Part shown: one piece after another, positions 1 to 9,123 of the stretch
How positions within the stretch are numbered: position 1 is the first letter of the stretch
Layout of the letters: every line of letters starts with the position of its first letter
Assembly: GCA_029298735.1 (NCBI GenBank)
Contig: JANSLP010000336.1
Location: 1 to 34,200 of the forward strand
DNA from: Ophiostoma sp. CBS 140.51
Taxonomy: Eukaryota; Ascomycota; Sordariomycetes; Ophiostomatales; Ophiostomataceae
Length of the DNA: 34,200 nt
Reading direction: 5' to 3'
Program-made: the position numbers and the translations under genes
Notes under the pieces: generated by a model
The model's database searches: none
Told to the model about the DNA's origin: nothing
Seen by the model: the letters and a program-made list of their open reading frames with translations, nothing else

Positions 1-1239
1 AAATTGCGAAGAATAAATGAAATATATTTGTTTTCCAAAAATTATATCTAAATCGATCGGAAAGTATTCAAAGCCCGGCCTTCCCCGTTCCCAGTGTCTC
101 TTCTTTCCCAGTTTCTCAACCTCGTCAGTCACACGAGCCCACCCGGCGAGTCATGGCAACTATACAAAATTGTGTCGTGGAAGAGGCTGCCGAAGCCGAG
201 AGAAGAAACATCAGACGATATCGACATATTGCCATATGCAAGATGATGCATGCTGCAGCTATCGTCTTGTCATTTTGAAGGATTCTGTATGCAATTGTTG
301 ACGATATTCTGCTCGGGCTGTCTCTCATCCGCGTTGTGATCGGCACCGTGGAGGACGATCACGGCATTCGCGAGTTGCCAGTGAGGAATGTTGGAGAAAG
401 GTGAGAACCGGCCAAGACGGACGGGATCGGCCTTGACGAAGAGGAGAAAAACAAAAGCTTACAAAAATAACAGGGTAATACAATAATAGACTGTAAAAAA
501 AGGAAGAATAAAAACATCATTTCTGTACACCATGCATGCTGTAGCTGAGCATGTCTGAGTGTGCCGCCTAATTTGATAAACGCACAAGCCCGTTCACACA
601 AACATACAATATTTCCAAGTAAAACCTATCAAAATACGTAAAACTCTCTCGATATTCTACTACCCTTATCGTCCAATTTCTAATATTAGCCATTCCACTG
701 TGCTGGGCCCGATGAGTCGTTGTTTGTTTTCTTTTCTCTAGACCGTTGACGATCTTTTCTTTTTCTTTTCGGGTGGAGACCCCACTAACACAGCTTGAAT
801 AGCTCAATTGGGGGGCCGTTGAAGAGCAAAATGAGTGAGAGAAAACGGGTACGGGTACATCGCAAAGGCATGACAGCTGTATGGAATGAGACCCTAACAA
901 AAATTTAAGTTGTGACGGACAAACAAAAAAGTGAAAACAGAATGAAAACAACGAGTGAAAACAACACGGACAGAAACACCCCCCAAAGCCTAAAAAGACC
1001 TCGAGTAGAAAGGGAAAGAAATCAAAAAAGAAAGAAACAGTGAGGAAGAAGCGAAAGATATTGCCACTGGAAATGAGATTATATCGTGAGATGAGACCCT
1101 TGAGTGTCTCTGTGTCCATGGTTTTTCCTTCTCATTTCCTTATCTTCTCTTACTCTCTTGCCGGCCGCCACTCTTGCCTTCCGGTGCTAGAGACATTCTT
1201 CTGACTCTGATTAGCAAAATAGTAAAACAGTCAACATGC

Positions 1240-1259
1240 ACCGGGCGGTTGAGCCCGGT
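1240..1259 (+). repeat. Perfect GC hairpin followed by T-run
   Basis: ACCGGGC and GCCCGGT form a perfect 7-bp stem around the 6-nt loop GGTTGA. After CTC comes an uninterrupted T-run from about 1262. It has the shape of an intrinsic or Pol III type terminator. No Pol III gene was recognised upstream, so the function is unknown. Confidence 0.6.
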
Positions 1260-1434
1260 CTCTTTTTTTCCCTACGAATACGTCGATCACCACTGCAATT
1301 TCACCGGTATCGAAGCTCGATAAAATGCATACAAATGGGATACGAATACATTGTATTGTAATCTACGCAACGCAACATGCTTTCGTTCCAGTGAGGCGAT
1401 AAAAATATATAAATAAATAAAAATGGTATATAAC

Positions 1435-1455
1435 AAGACCGGGCGGCCCCGTCTT
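1435..1455 (+). repeat. Second GC hairpin with T-run
   Basis: AAGACCGGG pairs with CCCCGTCTT in 8 of 9 positions (one C-C mismatch) around a CGG loop, and T residues follow. It shares ACCGGGCGG with the hairpin at 1240. It lies just upstream of the CT-rich leader of the secreted-protein gene. Confidence 0.5.
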
Positions 1456-1540
1456 TTTCTCGCATGTCTTCTCTCCCCTCTTTCCATTCTCATCAACACG
1501 CCCATCGACATCTCACCCGGCAGTCACTTTCCCGGCTCAC

Positions 1541-1563
1541 TTACTAACCCACCCATTTCACAG
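1541..1563 (+). promoter_or_regulatory. Possible 3' end of a leader intron
   Basis: ACTAAC (1543-1548), a good fungal branch site, is followed after a pyrimidine-rich stretch by TTTCACAG ending at 1563, five bases before the ATG at 1569. This looks like a 3' splice site in the 5' UTR. A possible donor is GTATAT near 1426, but it is not certain. If real, the mature leader would be joined directly ahead of the start codon. Confidence 0.35.
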
Positions 1564-1568
1564 CAACC

Positions 1569-2162
1569 ATGGTCCCCACGATGAACCACCTTCTCTTCGT
1601 CGCCGTCTCGCTGGCGAGGTACGAGCCCTCTCCCTCCAAAATCAACTAGAGTACCACCGCTAACCTCCTTGAAAGCCTCGCGAGCGCAAAGCCCGTCGAC
1701 CCGCCCGTCTGCCCGACCATCACGTCGACCGTACCCGCACCAAGTTGCTGGCCGTCGTTCAACAAGTCCTGCATCACACCCGCGTGCATCTTGCTCACCA
1801 CCATCACGCTGCCCTGCGGCTGCGGCAACGGTGCCGCGCCCACTGTGTACTCGACGGCCGGCTGTGCGTGCCCGACGGGCTGTGCCACGGCCACAGAGAC
1901 GGTCCACCCGCCGTGCCCATGGCCGACCGGGTGGCCGACAGGCATCTTCCCCACGGGAGTGTGGCCCACGGGCGGCTGGCCAACGATCTGGCCCACCTCG
2001 TACCCGACATCGGGCCCGGGCCACCATCCCGGTCATGGACCTGGCCACCCCGGACACGAGGGTCCTGGTCACCACCAAGGCCACGGCCCTGGTCACCCCG
2101 ACCACCCCGAACACGGCCGCCCGAAGCGCGAGGATAAGCCACAGCACTGGTTCTTGGGGTAG
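1569..2162 (+). CDS. Secreted Cys-rich protein with WPTG repeats and His/Gly/Pro-rich tail
   Basis: Two exons, 1569-1618 and 1676-2162, flank a 57-nt intron (donor GTACGA, branch GCTAAC, acceptor AAAG). The product is 178 aa. Residues 1-21 form a signal peptide (hydrophobic LLFVAVSL, cleavage after ASA). Residues from about 28 to 95 hold ten cysteines among Thr/Pro-rich sequence, including CGCGNG and ACPTGC, resembling small secreted cysteine-rich proteins of Sordariomycetes. Next come tandem tryptophan units (WPTG, FPTG, VWPTG, WPT), then a tail with about a dozen histidines built from GPGHHPGHG-like units, one clearly duplicated. A KR dibasic site lies near the C terminus, a possible Kex2 site. 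The His-rich tail could bind metal ions; that is inference. Function is unknown: candidates are a wall-associated or effector-like protein. The intron makes the reading frame secure. Confidence 0.72.
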
Positions 2163-2577
2163 GCGCCTATCCAGCCTCTCCCAAGCAGTCTGATCAGTGA
2201 TCACGACCATAATCAGCGGCGACGTCTACCCCACCAGCGCAAGCAAACGAAGAGCACTGGGGAGTGGGTGGAACCACAAACGAAAAGGAAAGACCCGGCA
2301 AACCGACGAGGCACAGAGAGTGAGAGTGATGAGAAGTAATGGGCCAGATTGAATATGCGGAGCTGTGCTGGTTCGTCGGGTGGTGGCTGCCGGAAAGAAA
2401 AGGTTCTCCTTTGACTTTAAAGAGGAGGACGAGAGAAGGAGAGAGAAAGGTGTGCAGTGTGTCGGACACCTGGAGGATGCATCTTGGACACACACCCCCC
2501 CTAGTCACTACACACGAATTCATGACATGTTTGCTTTTTTGCTGCAATTGAAGCTCTTCTTCTCTTCTCACTCTTGC
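2163..2577. other. Convergent 3' intergenic region
   Basis: This lies between two genes ending toward each other and presumably holds both 3' UTRs. A C-run sits near 2500 after an ACACAC stretch. I see no gene here. Confidence 0.6.
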
Positions 2578-3180
2578 TCAATCCGTCGGATTCCGTGGAT
2601 CGTAGACTTCGTAGCCTTCGTCGTCGGTATCGCTCTCCTCATCGAAACGCGTGTCTCTTTGAGCATCACCGAGTCCTGGCAGTGGTAATGGTGGTGGATG
2701 TAACGAACTAGAGACGGCTGGAGCCGACGTAGCGTTGGATGATGGGGTTGAAGTCGTCGGTAGAGAGATGATTGGTAAAGGCAGTGATGGCTGTGTGGTG
2801 TCGTCGCTTACCGGCGGCGCGGGACCCTCGTCGGTCACAGCCGAAAAGGCCGACTTGAAACCGCCCTTGCGGAAGCCGCCCTTTTTGGGGCCCGTGGTTG
2901 CGGAAACATCCTGGTCGCCGTCGTTGGCGCCGCCCATCTTGATGCTGATGACAGCGTCCGTGGCCTTCGCCTCCATACGGCGAGCACGGGCGGCCACGGT
3001 TGGGTCGCGCACCATGGCCTTCATGTCCTTCATGCGCTGCTTGTGCGCGTGGTCGTACGATGACAGATGGGCCTCGTACTCGTTCATGCGTGTATATCCC
3101 TTTTGGCATAGTTCGCAAAAGAAGGCACGACGTGCCTCGCGTGCGGACGCGGTCTGCGCCGGTGGCAGGGCCTGGAATCT
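2578..3180 (-). CDS. U1/matrin-like C2H2 zinc-finger protein (main exon, 5' exon unresolved)
   Basis: The exon encodes 200 aa from a clear 3' splice site: branch TAACTAAC, then CATCCAG, with AG at plus positions 3182-3181. It begins RFQALPPAQTA and contains one finger, with Cys at exon residues 22 and 25 and His at 38 and 44 (C-x2-C-x12-H-x5-H), followed by SYDHAHKQR. This matches the double-stranded-RNA or splicing-type finger of the GPATCH8/ZNF804 relatives and their fungal C2H2 homologues. Further on are the basic GGFRKGGFKSAF motif, a disordered Pro/Ser-rich stretch and an acidic C terminus ending in YDPRNPTD. The family is linked to RNA processing in animals; here that role is inferred. 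Upstream in frame is a TAA, so a spliced 5' exon is required. I found no donor with a good consensus and the right phase between 3190 and 3420. Confidence 0.75.
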   Translation of the reverse strand, partial: RFQALPPAQTASAREARRAFFCELCQKGYTRMNEYEAHLSSYDHAHKQRMKDMKAMVRDPTVAARARRMEAKATDAVISIKMGGANDGDQDVSATTGPKKGGFRKGGFKSAFSAVTDEGPAPPVSDDTTQPSLPLPIISLPTTSTPSSNATSAPAVSSSLHPPPLPLPGLGDAQRDTRFDEESDTDDEGYEVYDPRNPTD

Positions 3181-3820
3181 CTGGATGTTGTTAGTTAATG
3201 TGGACAGAAATTATAGATAGAGAGGGTAGACTTGCAGGAGGCATGGTGGTGATGTGGTTGTGTCAACATATCAAGCTCGCATTGAAGATGAGAGTTGTAT
3301 CTGGAAAGTCGACGATGCTTTGACGGCAGGAAGCCACGGAGGCACGGTAGTGGAGAACGCGCCAAGGCATGGTGGCTAATATGGGTATTTGTGGGGAGAG
3401 GCACACAGTGTATCGACCGCTAAAAGACAGCTGTACTTTGGGTCACTAGCGCACACTATTAAAAAGCAGCCAACGCCCACTTCAAGAACCTCAACTTATA
3501 AGGTTCGACCATTTTATATTCCGAAAATGTCACGACATTACGCAGTAAAGAGGCCAAAAACATGCTTTTATTACGAGCCAAATTACATCTGACATCCTGC
3601 ACCAACTTATTAATCTCCTCCATGTCCATCATTATGGTATCGATGCGTGCAAAGATACATATCCCTTTCCCATATCCCTTCCTTTGACTTTTTGATTTCC
3701 TAATTCCTAAATATACTTTTCGCGAAAACGCTGCCAAAATCGCTCCCAACAACGCCAAATCATTCAAAACCATGGTATTCCTTCGTTAATCTGTCGCCTC
3801 ATATCGTTACTGCCGCCTAA
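3181..3820. other. Intergenic region between two minus-strand genes
   Basis: It should contain the promoter and first exon of the C2H2 gene (nearer 3190-3420) and the 3' UTR of the DUF6914 gene (nearer 3820). The AT-rich minus-strand ORF at 3459-3773 has no domain and unusual codons, and is most likely UTR. Confidence 0.5.
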
Positions 3821-4571
3821 TTACGGCGAAACCTCCCGGCCTTGGACCAGGTCAAACGTCGCCGGCTTGGCAAGGTCAAATTGGCCAACAGGTGCCAGGC
3901 CGTCGTAACGATGCTCTTGTGCCTTTTGCTCGACGTACTCCATAGCTGCGTCGCGCACAGCCGTCCAGTCCAGGTTCGACGACTTGCCCATGGCACCGCC
4001 AGCGTCGGCTGCGAGGGCGTCGAGGGCCGACTGTACCCAGCTGATGCTGTTCGAGCCAATGTTGAGCTTCTCCTTGTCGGTGAGATTGGCAGCCGCACCC
4101 GGGACGGGCACGCCGCGCAAGACCGTCTCGAGGCGAGTCGGGTTGCGGATCTTGCCTACGAGGACGCGGGCAAGCAGCATGAGGTCGTAGGTGGGCATCG
4201 TCTGCTCGGCGTATGTATACGATGCGGAAGACGAGGTAGTCGACGAAGAGGCAGTTGATGATAGCTCAGTGGGACTGCTGGCGGTGCTGCCACTGTTTCC
4301 ATTGTTTTCATTGTTGTCATTGTTGTCACTTTTCTCACTGCCGTTGTGGCTCTCGGTGGCGTGGTACTTTGTGAGCAGCGTGTCCTCGTCCTCGATCTTG
4401 GGGCCGCGCAAAAGAGCCCAATGGTATCTGTCGGTCAGCGAGCTGTACAAAAAAAAAGGTGTTCTTCAGGTATGCTTACCTGTCTTCACCGCCCGCCAAT
4501 TTGACGGCACCTCGCCGGACGTAGAGGCCTACGTAGAGGCGGTCTTTGTTGCGTCGCATCGTTGCACCCAT
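3821..4571 (-). CDS. DUF6914 family protein
   Basis: Exons 4480-4571 and 3821-4427 (reverse strand) flank a 52-nt intron with donor GTAAGC and acceptor GACAG. The product is 232 aa and starts MGATMRRNKDRL. Conserved elements of the fungal DUF6914 family are visible: KDRLYVGLY near residue 10, YHWALLRGPK near residue 32, KYHATE near 51, a segment around LLARVLVGKI, SWVQSALDAL, and TYDL-like FDLVQGREVSP at the C terminus. The spacing resembles family members, which look like compact cysteine/transglutaminase-like folds of unknown activity; no function should be assumed. Between about residues 61 and 108 there is an Asn/Ser/Thr-rich insert, encoded by near-repetitive TTGTCA/TTGTTTTCA triplets, which most relatives lack. 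The gene is divergent from MCP1. Confidence 0.8.
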
Positions 4572-5319
4572 GGTCGATCAGACGGTTGATTGTTGTGATG
4601 TTTGCATATCTCGAGTAGAAAGGATGGCAGAAGTATTTTGGAAGAGATGAATTAATGGAGAAAAAAAAGAAGAGTAAAGAAAAGAAAGAAACGAAAGAGA
4701 TGCTGGACGCGGCGACACGAACGAAAGCCAGGGATGCAACGCAATTATCTTGCGGTGTCCCGAGGGGTGTTCCGATATGTCGAGGAACGCGGGCGTCTGT
4801 TATCGATAACGTTTACACGAAGAAAGGACAGGAGCGTCCTTCGCTCCCCTCCCTGGTAACAGGCCCGTAACACGCCAGCACAATGGGCACATGGTAAAGT
4901 GCGCCGCGCGCCCTGAAAAGGGAAGGCACAGGCGGGTTGGGCTTGTGACCAGGGCCAGGCACGCCCCACTCTCGCTAATCCCGCCAATCGTGCCGCGGCG
5001 TTTTGCTATTATGTGTTCTGTCAGGGGACCACCTTCCACCCTTTTCCCCTTCTTTAGTTCTTCGGCGGACCATGCCGTCATATCCCAACTAAAAAGACAA
5101 GAGCAGAAAACAGAAATTAATACTGAGGAGATTGACACTCAAGACACTGAAGACTAACGACAACCCTGGTGTCTCACTGCAATCTATCGCGCTCCCTTTG
5201 TTTCCCCTTTCGTCTTTCCTCGTCCTTGTCGAGCGTCTTCACGCTTCCCCTCCATTCCCTCCCTGCACTTTTCTCTCTCCTTTTCTTTCTGTCTCTTCTG
5301 TCACATATCTGCCCACACG
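4572..5319. promoter_or_regulatory. Bidirectional promoter, DUF6914 / MCP1
   Basis: This 748-bp region lies between divergent start codons. It contains a purine-rich A/G tract near 4655-4700, an AGGGG stress-element core near 4774 (CGAGGGGTG), the palindrome at 4799-4810, and a strongly CT-rich leader at about 5195-5310 ahead of the MCP1 ATG. Confidence 0.6.
4799..4810. promoter_or_regulatory. 12-bp perfect palindrome GTTATCGATAAC
   Basis: The sequence equals its own reverse complement across all 12 bases. It contains ATCGAT and two inverted GTTATC half-sites, which include the GATA core on each strand (GATAAC). A GATA-factor or other dimeric regulator site is plausible but not shown. Confidence 0.45.
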
Positions 5320-6466
5320 ATGAGCGACTCTCGGCCACCGCTGGCTGGCAAGGCGTCGCAGGACACGCTGGCGTCGCTGCTGGAGCTCGAGCCCATGCCC
5401 ATGCCCGACTCGCCGCTGGCAACGCCTGGTGCAACGACGGGGACAGACAAGGAACTGCCGCCGCTGCCAAGCGGGTGCGAGGGGAGCAGCGAGGATGCCG
5501 AGGCGAATACGAATGCGGGCGCGGGCACGGGCGCATCGTCTCCCTCAAAACAGGGGCACGGCCACAGCCGCTCGATATCTGCGACAAACAAGGGCACCGC
5601 CGCCGCCCTCGGCCTCAGCCACGGCCACGGCGCTGTCTATTACTGTACGTACCATGTCTACGGTTCAAAATGAACACCCTGCTGACTTTTTAGTGTCCCG
5701 TATTCAACGGTACTCCTCCTACGCCTTTACCATATTCTCTTCCGTCCATCTTGCCACCACCTCCCTCATCCCCCTCGCCACACGATCCGTCCCGGCCTCC
5801 GAGTCCTACCTTCTCCTCGCGCGCGAAATCTACCAGACCCGTTTGTCGGAGCCTCTGCTCGTCTTTATTCCCATTGCCGCACACGTCGCCGCCGGCGTCG
5901 GCCTGCGCCTTGTCCGCCGCAGCCAAAACGCCCGCCGCTATGGCCGCTCCCCTTCCAAGAGCAACTGGCCACCCTTTAGTTTGGTCGCCGCCTCCGGGTA
6001 CGGCTTTGCCATTACCATCGGTGCCCACATCTTTTTGAACCGCCTGCTGCCCATTGAGGTCCAGGGCGACAGCTCCGATATTGGCCTCGCCTACATTGCC
6101 CACGGCTTTGCGCGACACCCGGTTGTGGCCTGGCTGTCGTACGTCACTTTTCTAGCCGCGGCGTCGGGCCACATGGTCTGGGGCTGGGCGCGGTGGTTGG
6201 GCATTGCCCAGCGGGCGGCGTGGAACAGTCCGGACTTGCTGAAAAGGGGAGGCGAGCGGGACCACTCGGCCGGTAGTATGGTGCGGGAGCCCAAGGCTCT
6301 CCAGAAGAAGCGGCGGCGCACGTGGTTGGTGGTGCAGGGCGGTGTGCTGCTGACTTTTTGTCTGTGGGCATCCGGCGGCCTAGGCGTCGTGGCACGCGGC
6401 GGGCCTGTGCAGGGCTGGGTGGCTAAGGTGTACGACGAGCTGTATGACAAGGCAATGTTGTTATGA
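5320..6466 (+). CDS. MCP1: Mcp1-like mitochondrial outer-membrane protein (DUF1691)
   Basis: Exons 5320-5644 and 5694-6466 flank a 49-nt intron (donor GTACGT, branch GCTGAC, acceptor TTTTTAG). The product is 365 aa. The first 105 residues are disordered, Ser/Pro/Gly-rich, with a HGHSRS patch. The MCP1/DUF1691 domain then starts at RIQRYSSYAF (about residue 112). Five hydrophobic segments are visible, near 117-138, 161-185, 203-226, 252-275 and 317-340. Signature pieces include SLIPLATRSVPASESYLL and HGFARHPVVAW. In yeast, Mcp1 sits in the mitochondrial outer membrane, suppresses ERMES loss and recruits the lipid-transfer protein Vps13; the same role is inferred here. The start is chosen because a CT-rich leader precedes it and the conserved DTLASLLELEP lies just inside. 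Confidence 0.85.
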
Positions 6467-6835
6467 CAAGACTGAGGTGGGTGGCTCGTAAATTGTGTTG
6501 TTTTGTTTCATTCTGCCTTTCTGATTTTCTCGTTTATGTCTTGCATACTGGGCGTGGTGTCTGGGTTCTCTTTGGAGCTACGGCGTGGGGCTCGATTCTT
6601 ACGAGCGGGAGCATATCTACTTAACATGTCGAGACCATGAATGTCATAGGAGAAGGTGCTGGGTGCTGAGCGTTTGTATGGTCACAAACGAGTGCCATAT
6701 TCGGTATTCTTTTGATTTATAGCGTTCCCCAGAGGTTTTTCTATCTCATAACTGGTTTGCATTGTACCATCTAGAAAAATCAAAATTCTATAGTCCATAC
6801 CCCATTTTGAGCACTCCCAAAGCAGGTCAGGTTGT
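6467..6835. other. Convergent 3' intergenic region, MCP1 / ZUO1
   Basis: T-rich sequence holding the two 3' UTRs. No gene or repeat was recognised. Confidence 0.6.
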
Positions 6836-8251
6836 TTATGCCAGGGAAGCGGCATCGCCAGCCTTGAGCTTGCCAGCACCCACCAGGCGGCTGACCTCGG
6901 CGCTCCACACGCCCTTGATCTCGTCCGAGACCGTCAGGCCGTTGAGACGCGACGCCAGCTCGCCAATCTCCGTAGGGTCCAGCTGGCCCTGCACCACCTC
7001 GACGTCGCCCAGCACTTTGTCGATCTGGGCGGCATCGGCAGCACCACCGGCCGCAAAGTAGTTGGCGTCCTTGACGGAGCCCTTGAGCACACGCTTGTTC
7101 TTCTTGACGGCGTTCTTGGCTGCCTCCTTGGCCTTCTTGGCCGACTCGCGGTCCGCCTTGGCAGACTCCTCGGCCGCCTTGGCCGCCTTCTCGGCCTCCT
7201 CCTTGGCACGGGCAGCCTCATCCTTGGCGGCCTTCTCGGCGGCCTCCTTGTCGAGACGCTTCTTGTTCTTGGCCGCGTTGGCTTCCTGGCGGAACCGCTT
7301 GATGCGCTCGTCGCCGGCCGACGCGTCGTCCAGCAGCTTGCGGAGACGGGCGTTGTCCTCGGCCTTCTTCTTCTTGCGCGCGTTGGTGTTCTTGCGCTCC
7401 ATATGACGCTTCTGGTCACGGTTCTCGTTGTCGTCGGGCACGTCCTCGTCGAGGTACTCGAACGAGCGCCAGCTGTCAAAGTTGTAGAAGAAGTTGTAGA
7501 AGGCCTCAACAGACTCCTTGTCGGCCGACTCGCCGCCGAAGCTGGGCACGGGCTGGACACGGCTGAAGCGGCCCTCGCTCTTAAACACGCGGCTCCACAG
7601 CTTGTAGTAGTCGCCCGACTGTAGCTGCTTCTTAGTGGGGGGCTCGACATCGGCCTCCTCGTCGACGGAGTCGAACTGGCGGCGGCGGATGGGGTCCAGC
7701 AGCACCTCGGTCGCCTTCTGGATGCACTTGAAGAACTGGTCGTCCTCGGTGCCGCCGGCCGCGGCCTTCTTGTCGGGGTGGTGCTTCAGCACCTTGCGGC
7801 GGTGCGCCTTCTTGATCTGCTCCTCGGTCGCCTTCCAGCGGTAGCGGCTCAGGCCGAGAATGGCGTAGTGGTCTTGGGTCTAAACAAGCTGTTAGCCTTG
7901 ATATCGATACATCTGTTGATATCATCATCCACCACGTTGTGGTCTTACCTTCCAGTCCTTGGCCTCGCGCAGGAGCAGCGAGGGGTCCTCGGGCTCGCTG
8001 ATGTCGCCATCGTCGTCGCCGTTATCGACCTTTTTGGCCCGGGCCTCCGCCTCTATGCGGTCGTCCTCGGAGAAGGTGCGGTTGTGGCGCACACGGCGGG
8101 CGTGGGCGAGGTACTGAGGGCCAACAGGCTCAAGGCTGCGGTGGGTGCCGGCAGACAGCGACTTGAAGCGCTTGATGTCGCCCTCGGCGGACCAGCCAGA
8201 GGGCAGGCTGGGAATGTGCCGGTCGGCAATCAGAGTCGTTGCGGCAGCCAT
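6836..8251 (-). CDS. ZUO1: Zuotin, ribosome-associated J-protein
   Basis: Exons 7949-8251 and 6836-7879 (reverse strand) flank a 69-nt intron (donor GTAAGA, branch GCTAAC, acceptor TTTAG). The product is 448 aa, the usual zuotin length. The N terminus contains SLEPVGPQYLAHARR, typical of zuotin. The J-domain begins at DHYAILGLSRYR, with the catalytic HPD at residues 135-137 that stimulates Hsp70 ATPase. Then follow the zuotin homology domain (DYYKLWSRVFKSEGRFS, the FYNFFYNFDSWRSFEYLDED stretch), a long Lys/Ala/Glu-rich charged helix that contacts the ribosome, and a C-terminal helical bundle. In yeast Zuo1 pairs with Ssz1 as the RAC complex and works with Ssb on nascent chains. Codons are strongly GC-ending, as expected for an abundant protein. 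Confidence 0.95.
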
Positions 8252-8625
8252 GGTGAGAAGATGGATGCGTTTGACGAAGGGAGGGGAGAGTGGTTGTTGA
8301 GAGGTGGTGGGGAAAAGAGAGGGAAAGAGAGAGGAAGCGAGAAAAAGCTCGATAAGTAAACCTCGTTACTGCCCTTTTTTTTTTTTTTTTGAGACCAAGG
8401 GGACGCCCCACTATTACAGCCCGCCTTACAGACTCGGCCAATGGGGTGCCGCATACGCAATCGTGGTTGGTCAGGGACCCACTTTGAAGTTCTCCAATGC
8501 GCATCCACCAAGGAACAGCGTCTGGATCTCATTCTCACTCTTATTATGAGTTCATCCGTCACAGCAACCGATCACGAAAAGCACGACGACATATCACACT
8601 AGATTGTTGTGTATAATATACAAAA
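8252..8625. promoter_or_regulatory. Bidirectional promoter, ZUO1 / MZM1
   Basis: This is 374 bp between divergent start codons. It contains a run of 16 T (8375-8390), the kind of poly(dA:dT) tract that keeps promoters nucleosome-poor, and a purine-rich stretch at about 8272-8345 (pyrimidine-rich leader for ZUO1 on the minus strand). Confidence 0.65.
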
Positions 8626-9123
8626 ATGTCGGCAATTCAAGCATACAGAAACCTATTCCGGGCCACGAGAATCGCCTTCCAGGGTAAGTGGACTTCTTCA
8701 ATCCAGATTGAGAGTCGGATTCGATGAGCATATCGCTCTCCAGATTCACGTGGACTGACAAAAGCAGGCGACTCGCGAGTCCTGTCGGCGGCGCGTGAGC
8801 AGATCCGTACCAACTTCCGTGAAAAGACCAGCCTGCCCGAGGCCGAGGTCCAGCCGGCCATCCAGCACGCTGAGGAGGTCGCATCCTTCCTGCGGGCAAA
8901 CGTTGTCCAGGGCAAGAGAGAGGAGGAGGGTGTCTACAGTATGTGAAGACTAGACGGGAGGACTCCACGAGCCATCTCTGTAATGTGAAATCTGGGATAT
9001 GATATGCTAACACGAGCAGGACTGAGAATACACGAGGAGACGGAGCGCGGCGACAACGACACAATCAAGATCGGCGGCGGCAAGACGGTCAAGATCGACG
9101 GCAAGACGTGTGCCGACAAGTGA
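8626..9123 (+). CDS. MZM1: LYR-family complex III assembly factor Mzm1
   Basis: Three exons, 8626-8683, 8768-8938 and 9020-9123, give 110 aa, the normal length. Introns have donors GTAAGT and GTATGT; the second has a GCTAAC branch site. The LYR-type motif is AYRNLFRATRIAF (residues 6-18), where the Leu-Tyr-Arg core appears as YRNLFRA. It is followed by the amphipathic helices of the fold, with TNFREKT and a C-terminal IKIGGGKTVK strand-like end. Mzm1 (human LYRM7) is a mitochondrial matrix chaperone that holds the Rieske protein Rip1 before its insertion into complex III, and its loss alters the mitochondrial zinc pool in yeast. All exon junctions keep one frame. Confidence 0.92.

Larger units (their letters stand above)
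1..1568. other. Left intergenic region, no convincing gene
   Basis: No ORF here has recognisable domains. The longest minus-strand ORF (568-1119) is Phe/Cys/Ser-rich, as expected from reading an A-rich strand backwards, and looks spurious. A 41-codon plus-strand ORF at 153-278 encodes an acidic-then-basic helix-like peptide, but I cannot support it as a gene. The first bases are AT-rich with AATAAA-like elements and may be the 3' end of a gene outside the window. From about 1380 to 1430 the sequence is AT-rich with TATA-like tracts. From about 1460 it becomes CT-rich, as is typical just upstream of fungal start codons, and is probably the promoter and leader of the secreted-protein gene at 1569. 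Confidence 0.55.

Noticed and set aside
568..1119. 183-codon minus-strand ORF
   Set aside because: Phe/Ser/Cys-rich composition is explained by the A-rich plus strand; no domain and no coding-like codon use.
1524..2210. 228-codon minus-strand ORF and other frames over the secreted-protein gene
   Set aside because: They are shadows of the GC-rich plus-strand gene, which has a signal peptide and a proper intron.
6934..7650. 238-codon minus-strand ORF overlapping zuotin
   Set aside because: Ser/Arg/Thr-rich shadow of the zuotin frame caused by GC-ending codons.
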